From the NCBI GenBank assembly GCA_022749755.1, contig CM040447.1, positions 6,346,545 through 6,410,544 on the forward strand: 64,000 bases of DNA, in the 5' to 3' direction. Position 1 is the first letter of the stretch. The number at the start of each line of letters is the position of its first letter. This DNA is from Azadirachta indica. Its lineage: Eukaryota; Streptophyta; Magnoliopsida; Sapindales; Meliaceae. The notes beneath the pieces are model-generated. The model was not told the origin of the DNA. It worked only from the letters and a program-made list of their open reading frames with translations, and did not search any database. This document shows, piece after piece, positions 10,503 through 20,640 of this stretch. A program made the position numbers and the translations under genes.

Positions 10503-13065
10503 TCATGAAATACTAGGGAGTTTCCCACAATCATAATTTACAGCACTAACAATCTTAACAAGAATAATCCTATAAAAAATCACATCCCTAAAGAATTTCA
10601 TCCACCATTTAGTACGCCCCCCAGTTTGTACCCATCCTGACAAATATGAGGCTGCAACCAGCCAAGTTACACGCCATTTTCTTTCCTTGATGTACTCATC
10701 TATAGCTCCCGCAACTTCTCCTGAATCAAGCCTTCCATTTTTCATCAAGGAATTGCCGATGTGCCTGGAGAGGACAACGGCATCTTCCAGTGCTGCACTG
10801 CCGCCTTGTGATAGCTCAGGTGTCATCGGATGCATGGCGTCGCCGGCTACCATGATGTTTCCTTTGCTCAGGTTTCCGAACATGATGTCCCATGGATATC
10901 GGAACAGTAATGGAGTCCAGGTTAAAGTTGAAAGGTCGGAATGCCCGACGATGTCGTGAAAAAATGGAGGGAAGTCCTTGGCATAGTTTTGCATTACTTC
11001 TCTTTGTATCAGTTCTGGATTTCCTGCTGGCATGTTTTCTCCTGGAATGAAGAGTCTGAAATTATATAACTTTTACTTCCAAAACATGGTAATTATTAAG
11101 CTAAATTACTGAACTAGTGAATAGTTTAAAAATAATCGTAAATAATTAGAGACTAATAAATAAATTGTCTTTTAATTACCTTCAGTTGAAGATTCACAAG
11201 TGAACCACCAATAGATATCCTTATCACTTAGAGGAATAAATCCAGCCCTCTTCCCAACACCTGCAAATTGCTTGTATTCTTGGCTTAACCCATGGCGTTG
11301 AGGAAACACAGCCAACCCACGCACAGCTGATCGACCTGAACTCACTGGTGCACCTAGTCCTAACCATCTTGCCACCACTGAGTGCACCCCATCACATCCT
11401 ATCAAAATCTTAAAGGCCAGAAACAAAATAAACAAACAAATACATAAATAAAAGAAAAATGAAGAAGTGGGTAGTTAATTACCTTCGTTTTGATTGAAGT
11501 ATCGTCTTCCAAATGTATGATAGCAATGGATGAACCTTCTTGTGTTTGCGTTTCAATGGAAGCAACCTTGGAAGAGAAACGAATACTCTCAATCGGTAGT
11601 TCGTCTGCTAAGGCCTCCAGCAATATTCTTCGATGCACTGATCTGGGTCCAGTGTACGTCCTGCCTCATTTTTGATAATTCATGAAACCATTTACATAAA
11701 TTTGAGTCACATTATAATGCATAAAATTAATATTACTTATATAACATTAAAAAATAAAATTTGTATGCTAATCAAAGTAATTGTTGATTGGACACTTGTA
11801 CTCAAATAAATATAACATAATAACATAAATAAACAATGATAAAAAGACATTTGAGTTCTTAACCTTTGATCTATTAGATTGGAAAATTGTAGTAAGATTT
11901 TAAAAATATTTTAAAATACTCAAATTCGTTACTTATGTTTGACCATTTGTATAAAACAAAAAAAAAAAAAAAGGAAATATAGCGTCTTTATATAACTCGT
12001 TGACATTGATTGATATAGCAATAAAGAAATATAACCTTATTGTATGAATATTTATTTATAGATGTAATCAACTAATAAATTAGAGTGTTTATGAATACTA
12101 TAGAAACTGTTAAAATTGTTAAGTTAATTCAATAAAACGAATGAATACATAAATTTATATTTAACTCTACAAGTATAAGGTAATTGACTTCATAATTTAA
12201 TTAGACAACTCACCCTTGGGGTCCCGTAAGGGAGACTTCCTGGGTGGCTCCAGTTCCAATATCAGTGATTAATGCCCTGATTATCAACAGGGAATAAATA
12301 ATAAGTACGTATCTGAGCAAAAGAAAATTTATTAGTTGATGATAATATATTTAATTGGTGTACACATATTTTTAAGTCATTGGCTCCCTCACTTTGTTTT
12401 CTTGTTTTTTTTTTTAATAATAAGTGGACCTATCATGGTCATCAAATGGATTCAAAATTTATTAATAAACAAGTGTTGATCTGCAAGAAAATAAAAAGAA
12501 AATATATATGAAAAAAAATAATAAAATATGTAATAATCTAAAACCACAATTATTTACCTACGCACATTTAACTGTTTGCCCGTAACCCATAACTTCACAA
12601 TTTCATCCAGTAAAAATTGTAAATAAAAAATTATAACTCTTCAATCTCAAATATAATTTTTCGTCAACAATTTTAAAGATTTTATATATACAAATCATAC
12701 AAAAATCAATTCACTACAACAATAGCTATTCACAAAAGTAGCCCTTGATCGAGCAATTAAATGTCAATCAAAACACATTTTAGCAATATGCATGCTAATT
12801 AATTAATTAGTTAATTAATGAAGTTGAAAATGGTGTTACCTCTTTGTAGGAGAATAAAGGGGAGTAAGCTTGTGAGAAACACCAAGAGAATCAAGAGCAA
12901 GCCAGCCGTTGGGGAAGATGGTTAAGGCAGCACCTGTGGCCCTTAGCGTTTCAGATTTTTCTAGAACCAAAGCTCGAAGTCCAACTCTTTTCAAAGCCAC
13001 CGCCGTCGCCAACCCTGCTATTCCTCCTCCTCCACCACCACTTCCTCCTCCACCGCCGACGCCAT
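10503..13065 (-). pseudogene. FAD-dependent monooxygenase (MO1/CTF2-like), copy C, frameshift at the FAD-binding glycine motif
   Basis: Reading leftwards, the exons are 13065-12840, 12276-12214, 11660-11483, 11408-11180 and 11041-10503. Exons 2-4 have exactly the copy B lengths (63, 178, 229), and the last is 30 nt shorter, so the C terminus lacks about ten residues. The body is intact, with IGCDGVHSVVARW and GDAMHPMTPELSQGG. Exon 1 begins at an ATG aligned with the start of copy B (MASAVEEEVV against MATILEEEVV) but is 226 nt instead of 227. Within a run of GTG/GAG/GGA repeats (13022-13035) one base is missing just where GxGxxG should be read, giving a TAG at 13020-13018. The downstream frame has no in-frame ATG after a TAG at about 13144, only a GTG at 13138. 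Hence this is a pseudogene, a sequence error in a low-complexity tract, or a gene with an altered start. It is more diverged than A is from B, so the duplication is older. Confidence 0.8.
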
Positions 13066-13078
13066 TCCCAATTCTCAA

Positions 13079-13114
13079 CTCTCTCTCTCTCTCTTTCTCT
13101 CTATCTCTCTCTCT
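13079..13114. repeat. CT/GA microsatellite at the 5' leader of monooxygenase C
   Basis: A 36 bp, nearly pure CT tract on the + strand (GA on the gene strand) lies 14 bp upstream of the presumed ATG of copy C. GA-rich leaders are common in plant 5' untranslated regions. Replication slippage here and in the adjoining GGA tract may explain the exon 1 frameshift. Confidence 0.85.
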
Positions 13115-13139
13115 GAAGCAGTGTCCGTTGCTTAACACG

Positions 13140-14434
13140 ATCTAAATTGACAGACGCGAGACAAGGGATAAAAGGTCGGCGGAAAATATTGTTATCTCTC
13201 CCTAATACGTTCCAAATTATCAATCTAGTGAAATAGTTTTAGATAGTAGTCATTTAGGTCCCTGCGTATCATAATCCTTGGACTTTACATATTAAGGTGA
13301 CGTTCATTTGACCCTAACTTTGATGAATTAATAGGAACTATCATTCTATCTTATTCGGACTTTAAAAAAATTATAACATCATTTTTAATAATATTGTTCT
13401 GACTATTTTATTTTTATTTTCCAAAAATAAAATTATAAACAAATATGAATTTTATTTAAATTTTTTTATATATAATTTAGTTATTTATTTATTTTTTGAA
13501 CTAGATTATCATTTGTCACGACCATTTGTCATAATTAATAAAACAAAATTATGCAATTTTCTTTAAACAATTAAATTAAAGCTTAACGTTATTACGACAT
13601 TATTTTATCTTTGATTGTAGTATATTTTCATCTTTATTAATTTATTTTTTATAACATAATTACTTAAAAGTATGTTTCTAAAATACATTATCCAATCATT
13701 ACCAACTCTTTTATTTTATTTGTTTATATTCTTTCAATGTCCATGAAACATTGAACGAAGTTAATAGACTTTAATTTAAGAAATATTTTGATGTCGTGCA
13801 AAAGTTGAGGATCTAAATGATTAATATGAGAAAAGTGTACCTTAAAGTGACCTTTTTCAAAAAGGTAGGGACTTATTCTAGTATTCTTCCACAAATATCT
13901 TCTGTTAAATTATCACGCGATGCATTTAAATCATAGAAGTGTCCCATTCTCTACGCAATCGACAACTTTGTGGTGATCCTCAACTTTGTGGTCGTGTCTT
14001 CAACAGAAAATGAGATAAATATTTCATGCTAATTAATTTCTCCCATTTTGGTGGATAAATAATCCTATATTATGCTATCTATATAAGTAATATAATGCTA
14101 CTTGTCTATATATCTTCTTATTCTTGTTAAGATAAAAATGACTTTTCGGAGAACAATATTAATTGTATTTTAACTTTATTTATTTATTTAATAATATTGG
14201 ATCTAGTAAAATCAAACATAATGTTATGTTGATTTTGTTAAAATAATATTATTATATTTATAATCTCATTTTATGGTTTATTTTCTTATTGGATGTAATA
14301 ATTAATATAATATTCTATTTACGTTTGCGTTATTTTTGTAAACTTATACAAATGTTAGTAATGTACGTTATTATAATAATTCAAAAAATACAAAATATAT
14401 TTCTTCTTTTACAACTTATAATACTGTTAATAAT
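13140..14434. other. Intergenic region upstream of monooxygenase C
   Basis: No coding exon or RNA gene is recognisable. The part next to 13140-13250 should hold the promoter of copy C on the minus strand, but I see no clear TATA element comparable to that of copies A and B. The rest is AT-rich sequence. Confidence 0.5.
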
Positions 14435-16884
14435 CTAAAGAAATTGAAATAAATCAACAAATCTAATATCTGATATAAAAAAGTTAAAAATTTGAAATAG
14501 GTCTCACCAATCTAATACCTAACACAAAAAATAAAAAGTAAAAGTTTTTTTTAACATTTTTCACTCTCATTTGCACAAAAACAAACTTTTGAACCATAAT
14601 TTGCAAAGCAAAATACAAAATAATTAATTTTTGGGAAAATGACATATTCTCCCCTAATATTTGGCATAGTAGACAAATACCCTTTAACTTTATTTCCGAT
14701 AGTTGACTAGTTAATTTATTATCATTTGTATCCCTAATATTTTACGTAATAATAATATCATATATATTTTATTTAATTCTAACACTTTACTCCCTATTTT
14801 AATATTTTTTATAATATAATTTTTTTAAATATAACAATTTAGTTTTATACTTAATTTTTTTTACAATATACTCAAAACTAAATACATTTTTAATTTATTA
14901 TTTCAATAGAAAATTTGGAAAAAAAAAAATATTATTAAAAAAATTTAAACAATGAGTTAAATTAAACTCTTGTTAAAATATTTATAATTTTTTTAATAAT
15001 AAATTTGATATTCAATTGTTAAAAAAATGACATATTAGGCTAAACATCAAGGGGAGAATATGTCATTTTTCTGTTATAAATATTTTAGTATATAAGTGTG
15101 ACTTAACTCATCATTTGAATTTTTTTAATAATTGTATTTTTTAAAATTTTTTATTAAAATAACAAGTTAAAAGAATTATAATTTTTTATTATTTTTATTT
15201 GTACTATATATATAATATGTATTTATTATTTATATTTTTATTTATATTTTCATATTTTTTTAAAAATATAATAAATTTAACATAATTTTTTAAATAAATA
15301 TATTACATGTAAATATAAAACGTTAAAAAATATTATAAATAAAAATAATCAAAAAATTTTTTCTTTTCTATTTTTTAATTAAAATTAAATTATATTAGTT
15401 AATAAGAATATAAAATATATTTAATTTCTAATTTTATTAACAAATGATACTAAATTTTTCTTTTTTTTTACTTTTTATTCATTTTTCTCAAAAAAATATA
15501 ATAAATTTAATATAATCTTTTAAATAAAAATATTAATAATATAAGAATAAAAAAGTTAAAATATGTTTCAAAATTTTTTTAACAATTAAATATCAAATTT
15601 ATTATTAAAAAAAGGTTATAAATATTATAACAAGAGTTTAATTTAACTCATTTTTTAAATTTTTTTTAAATAATATTTTCTTTTGCAAATTTTTTATTGA
15701 AATAATAAATTAAAAATATATTTATTTTAAGTATATTGTGAAAAAAAAAATTAAGTAGAGGACTAAATTATTATATTTTAAAAAAATTATATTGTAAAAA
15801 ATATTAAAATGAGAAGTAAAGTGTTATAAGTAAATAACTTATATATTATATTGTTATTATATAAAAAATTAGGGATGCAAATAATAATAAATTAACTGGT
15901 CAATTAAAAAGTATCTGCCTATTTATCTAAACGTCAGAAAAATATCTGCTTATTAGGTTAAATATTATGGGGTATATGTCATTTTTCCTTTCTTTAATTT
16001 TCCATCGCCAATCAATCACGCCAAATCCATAACAAACTCCAATCAAGATAAAAATCAACCACACCACTCATTATCATTGTTCTTTCTTGTAAACTCACAC
16101 CTCACAATCTGAAAGTAGATCTGCAAGCTGAATTAGAGACCACAAAAAAAAAAAAAAAAAAAAGAAAAAAAAGAAAAATCAGCCACAATAATGAAGTGAG
16201 TTTAGGGAAAACATATATATATTTTTTTATTTTAATAGTTTATAAATCACATCTTTTCATTTAATTTGCTTTTTTTTTTTGTTCTTATTAACAAGGAGAA
16301 GATTAAAAAGAATAAGACAGAAGATAATAAATAAAGAATAAAAAAATGAAAAATTAATTTAATCGTGCGTCATATATTTTTTCTAAGAGTGAAGAATCCC
16401 AACAGAACTTTAATTATTTTGTCTCTTAATGAAGGTTATTAGTGTTATTTTGTGTGTTTTGAATTCCAACACAACATAAATTGATAACAGTGGAATCGGG
16501 TATAAAAGAATCTGTATATTAGTTTGAAAAAGTTTGTCTCTCACATTACGCGTGCTGGTTCATTTTTTTTAATTTATCAATCAACTTATATAAGGTGAAT
16601 TTTTCTTCATATAAACTGCCTAATTAAATGGTTTATTTATTTATTTATTCTTTTACATGAGATTGGTTTTTTTTAAATACCCATATTATTTTACAATAAA
16701 CGTGGCATAAAGTTATTAGGAGTCCTAACATCTATCGTTAGGGAAATAGTTATTAGGAATGTCAAGCATTTAGACAAAGAAAAGTGATAGAATAATTTTA
16801 TTGATATGTTTTTATTCCTAGGTTTTTTTTTTTTGCTTTTTTATGTCAAATTATCGTACATATGCATAAAATATATGTCCTGTT
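14435..16884 (+). repeat. 2.45 kb duplicated unit, copy 2
   Basis: This is collinear with 347-2779 and keeps about 55 bp near the left edge (around 14465-14510, including GAAATAGGTCTCACC) that copy 1 has lost. Homology ends at CATAAAATATATGTCCTG, after which this copy continues into the duplicated DUF247 upstream region and copy 1 continues into the monooxygenase A promoter. No long reading frame is present. Confidence 0.75.
14633..15988. mobile_element. AT-rich non-autonomous DNA element with inverted ends, copy 2
   Basis: The left end GGGAAAATGACATATTCTCC (followed by CCTAATATTTGGCATAGTAG) and the reverse complement of the right end (GGAAAAATGACATATACCCC, then ATAATATTTAACCTAATAAG) pair over roughly 45 bp. 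An additional internal end-like sequence at about 15030-15070 (CATATTAGGCTAAACATC) suggests two elements nested or joined. The 1.35 kb interior is AT-rich and non-coding. The target-site duplication is not resolved. Confidence 0.55.
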
Positions 16885-18425
16885 TTATATGTAGAACCAA
16901 GACTAAAAAGAACAGAGAGGGAAGTTAAAAAATAACTGGGGAAAGTTTGGAAAGGAAACTGAAAAAAGAAATAAGAGAAACTAAGAGAATTAGAAATGGG
17001 GGAAATTTAGAGGGAATTCGTTGAGGGAAGGAAAATATTCACTGTTATTGGTTCAAAAATTAAAATAAACCCTAAACTCTATTTTACCGTGAAATAAGAA
17101 ATCTAAATATTTAGAGAGGAGATTAATTAAAAAATAATAATAATAAAATTATTATTATTATGACAAAAGTTTAAATATTAGAAAACTAAAATATCCAAAA
17201 AAAATCTCATTATAATAAAGTAAAATCTTATTTGTAAGTATTTATTTACAAATACTTAGATAATTTAGCTCTCCCCTAATCTAAAATTTTCTTCATTGGC
17301 TTTGTACTTCACATTATAGGCAAGACTACAATGCACGGTATTATAGAGTAGTCACATTTGGATTGTCAAATTATTCAAAATACAATTTAATAATCAACTT
17401 AAAGTGGGAATGATTCATGAATTCTGTTGACAGTCCCTAGTCCTCACTTTTCGTGGATGTACCATACATAACACTATAACTTTCAAATCAAAATTTAATT
17501 AATTTTTTCATATAATTATTGGGGGATACCTTTGATTCCTTGATTTTAAAAAATCTTGTTACCAATATAATCAAGATTAAACTCATTTTTTCATTCTACT
17601 AGTTTCTTAATATGAAATGTCATGTAGTCATTTAATTTAGAATCAATCAATTATAAAAAACGTATCGTTGATTTAATTTTTTTTGGGTTTATCAATATTT
17701 TTAAAATGTCTAAAATTGTATAATTAAGAATTTTTTTTAATCTAATTAACCATATAAACTCAACTTATTTGACTTTAAAAATTATTCAACAATACAATAT
17801 TTACTGAAAACTCATTAATGCAAATGAGGTGCATTTAATTGTTAATTAGGTATAAAATTAAATTTTAACCACACAGTTTTATTAATGTCATAAATAAAGA
17901 GATGGGAGATAATTGGAATCCTATTTTTCCTTCTTGACGAAGACATAAAAAAATGAAAATGTGAGTCACGAGATTGCCTCTTGTATCCCTCAGAAAAATT
18001 ATACTAACAATTCCAAGCTTGGTTAGTGAAAAAAGTGTACGCAGAAAATTTGTATGAAATGTTATTCTCCTAAAATATTCAACAAAGCAAGAGAAATGTT
18101 AATTCGTTGTGTGTCCTGAGATGAAAAGGATTGGGTATTGAGATTTTAAAAGTACATGTCCCAAACTTGATCTCTTGTCATTCTTAAATGTTCTTGCTGT
18201 GTACGTATACTAATAAAGTGAAAACTTGAGTTGTTTAATTGCCTTCATCTTTTAAAAAGGTACCAACAATCCAAGCTTCACAAGAGAGAAAAGTAGAGGT
18301 GCTTTTGAAATAGAATTCCTGTAAATTAATTATCTCCCAGTATATATTAGATTCCCACTTCCTTGTTAATGTTCATAAAGTATTCATACAATAACTGCGG
18401 TCTAGTTGTTTCCTTCAAAAAGCAA
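16885..18425 (+). repeat. Duplicate of the DUF247 upstream region
   Basis: From about 17040 onward the sequence is collinear with about 23970-25457, sharing AAACCCTAAACTCTATTTTA, GAGGTGCATTTAATTGTTAA, TTCCAAGCTTGGTTAGTG and AAAAAGGTACCAACAATCC. It therefore carries the promoter of the DUF247 gene, but here only a 59-codon remnant of the gene follows. The first 150 bp (16885-17035) is GA-rich and has no partner that I could find. Confidence 0.75.
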
Positions 18426-18602
18426 ATGTCAGAAAATACATCCAAACAAAGCTGCAGCAGAATGGTATTCAACTGTGATTCCGAAATATTAACAGATGAG
18501 AGCGAAGAATGGTTGGATTCCATAATGAAGGACCAAACGGATCAAAATATGAAGCAGACGATTCATCAAGTTCCGGAGACGCTGCGCCTTATTGAGGCAA
18601 CC
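18426..18602 (+). pseudogene. DUF247 5' fragment (about 59 codons), truncated by fusion to a citrate-binding-protein remnant
   Basis: The ATG and following codons match the start of the intact DUF247 gene at 25458: MSENTSKQS here against MTENTSTQS, then NCDSEI, WLDSIMK, and VPETLRLIEA against VPEMLRRIEA. Homology stops at ATTGAGGCAA (18600). From there the sequence resembles the citrate-binding protein region that encodes AWSLGPVDTTKGF. The open frame runs on to a stop at 18657-18659 but does not stay in the frame of the CBP part, so no fusion protein longer than about 78 residues is made. This is a chimeric dead gene. Confidence 0.85.
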
Positions 18603-19394
18603 AATGCCAATGCTTGGGGACAGACTGATCCCACAATAGGGTTTGTCCTCTTCCATTGAATCCATCAAATTTGGTTGTACAACGGCCTACGATGTGCCTG
18701 AAGATCAGCGATATTGCTTCAAGGATGGCGTGCACAGGCTGTGGGTTTTCTCCACAGACAAGCCTCACTCTGTTACCAGCAAAACCAGTCCTCGAACTGA
18801 GATTCTTATACGTGTAAGTATGCTAAATAAATGAGACAAATAAGTTGGTTGGAATTCTAATTTTGATCTTCAAAATATATAAGAGAAAAAAAAAACATAA
18901 AGGTGACTATTACACTAAACTTTCACTTAATCTTTCATAAAACTGGTTCATTCATATTTATAAATCTCTTTCGGTGTTTAATTTAATTTCTTTGTTTTAT
19001 ATTTAGGGTTATGATTACTCTTCCGGAGTCTGGCAATTCGAAGGTTATGGGTACGTGCCACGTGGCACGACCGGGTTGTGCATTATGCAAGTATTCGGAG
19101 CTAGCGAACATGCCACAACTCCAATGCTTAGGGTTTACAATGGTCCACTTACATATTACAGAGCTAATGTGATTGCCCCAAACATCTACGATAAATGGTT
19201 CTAGCTAAATGTAATTCATGATGTTAATAATTCCAAGGTTAAAGTTTTCATTGATGGGTGTCTGAAGTTTGAGGCCCACTAGTCGTGGAGGAACTTCTCA
19301 TTACTTCAAGTTTGGAGTTTATGCACAAAATGATGATTCTTACTACATGGAATCTCGTTGGAAAGCCATCAAAGTTCTGAAAAAATGTGATTGA
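18603..19394 (+). pseudogene. Citrate-binding-protein-like pseudogene, copy D (chimeric)
   Basis: The family (citrate-binding protein of Hevea, alginate-lyase-2 fold) comprises secreted or vacuolar jelly-roll proteins of about 220 aa. Exon 1 survives only from about residue 27 onward and ends at a GTAAGT donor (18814); the signal peptide is gone, replaced by DUF247 coding sequence. Recognisable parts are VPEDQRYCFKDGVHRLW and SPRTEI. Exon 2 starts after TTTAG at 19007 with GYDYSSGVWQFEG and keeps CIMQVFGAS. A TAG at 19202-19204 replaces the lysine codon after KWF, and a further indel and stop occur around 19280 (GCCCACTAGTCG). It is closer in layout to CBP-F than to any other family, but it is the most diverged of the three copies here. 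Confidence 0.85.
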
Positions 19395-19589
19395 TTCTTT
19401 AATCTCTCTTAGTCTTGTGTGCAATTGGCATAAAGTGCGAGCACCATAAAGGCAATATTTAATTAATTTGTACGCTTTAGTTTTTTCTTTAATGATCTCT
19501 TGCTGTGATTCTTCTCATGCAATCCGGTGGAATGCTTGAAAGATAGATTCTTTTTTTCATCTTTTCTTCTGCTTTTTCGAACAAAAACA

Positions 19590-20640
19590 AAAACGGAGAA
19601 GTATCTCATTCTCATATGGATTATATTTATCTGGATTCAATGAATAGTCTCAATATCATGCCTTGAAGAAGACTTAAACCTCCACGCTCTTTAGCATGAG
19701 ATTTTGAGTCTTGCATGTCTACCATTTCACCACTAAAGCATGTACCGAGAAAAAGTTTTGACCATTTGTATGACAAAAAAGAATGAATGGATCCTGTAGG
19801 ATTCCTAAGAAATTTGTCGATTTATTATGGAAGCAGATACTTATTCACTTACCTTTCGCATTCCGTGAATAGTCTAAACATTGAGGAATATCCAAAAAGA
19901 CTTTTAGGGAATCAATTTGATTCAATCTCTGTCCTTCTATTTGAAGAAAGAAAGAATGTCAAAAGGACTTCTTACCTCCCAACTAGATCCTCCTACATCT
20001 ATATCTAAACACTAATTTATCAAGAATACGCCACAAAAGCACTTCAAATCGTTAATTTATCTTCTGAAAAGGTACTTTTGGAATCCCCATGAATAGGATC
20101 AAACCTTATTCTGTGGTATTTCCATGAGATTCATCTTTTCTATTTTTAAGCAAGTTCAGCCCCGAGAGGGCTTAGTTGATTCATGATTCATGATTCATCT
20201 TTCATTTCTTTTTTGTTTATTTCAAAAAATATATCAATAAATTCCTTAGATCTGAGTTCTTTAACGAAGTACTTAATCAAGTTTTTTCTTAAGTCAATTT
20301 TCTCAATTTTTATTGGCAATGGGCTCTTGAATTTTTTGTTATTCATCTAATTATAGATGAATCATTAGTGATGCTTTATTACACTGTTTCATAATAACTT
20401 GGGCATCCATTTCAAATGCATATTCCATTTTTGCACGTCAGGATTTTGAAAACTAGAAGTTTCCAAAATGCAAATAAAGAAAACAAAAAAAAATATATAG
20501 AATGAGGGTGCTTTTGGAACTTGAATGAAAATTGAACAAAACAATAAAAATTAGATTATCTATCCATAATAGGCGTCGGTATTAATCCAGATTTTGTTCT
20601 CTTACTATCCATGGGCAAGGTCAAAGCTATTATATCCATT
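19590..20640. other. Probable nuclear plastid DNA segment (NUPT); outer limits uncertain
   Basis: A degraded plastid trnL-CAA lies inside (19659-19739). Its left flank (ATTCAATGAATAGTCTCAAT, then ATCATGCC) resembles the plastid DNA next to that gene on the ycf2 side. The right flank would then correspond to the trnL-CAA to ndhB spacer. A 73-codon open stretch at 19787-20008 lies in that part and is not a gene I recognise. The base composition is less AT-rich than the surroundings. The outer limits are my estimate. Confidence 0.5.
19659..19739 (-). pseudogene. trnL-CAA: Plastid-type trnL-CAA, degraded
   Basis: On the minus strand the sequence reads GGTGAAATGGTAGACATGC, then AAGACTCAAAATCTCATGC, then TAAAGAGCGTGGAGG, ending TTCTTCAAGGCA. 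This is the plastid leucine tRNA with anticodon CAA (in CTCAAAA). The acceptor stem is spoiled (the 5' side reads GCTTTAG where GCCTTGG is expected) and the T-loop reads TTTAAGTC instead of TTCGAGTC. It is a nuclear relic of plastid DNA and is not expected to work. Confidence 0.8.

Noticed and set aside
12836..13138. A glycine-rich N-terminal extension of monooxygenase C read from a GTG at 13138.
   Set aside because: There is no ATG in that frame and a stop lies just upstream. Alignment with copy B places the real start at the ATG at 13065, with a one-base loss in the GGA tract. The Arg/Glu- and Gly-rich extension is a translation of GA and GGA repeats.
12909..13145. A proline-rich open frame on the + strand.
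   Set aside because: It is the antisense of monooxygenase C exon 1 and its repeat tract.
19787..20008. A 73-codon frame beginning MDPVGFLRNLS.
   Set aside because: It lies in probable plastid spacer DNA and is not a plastid gene I recognise, so I did not call it a gene.
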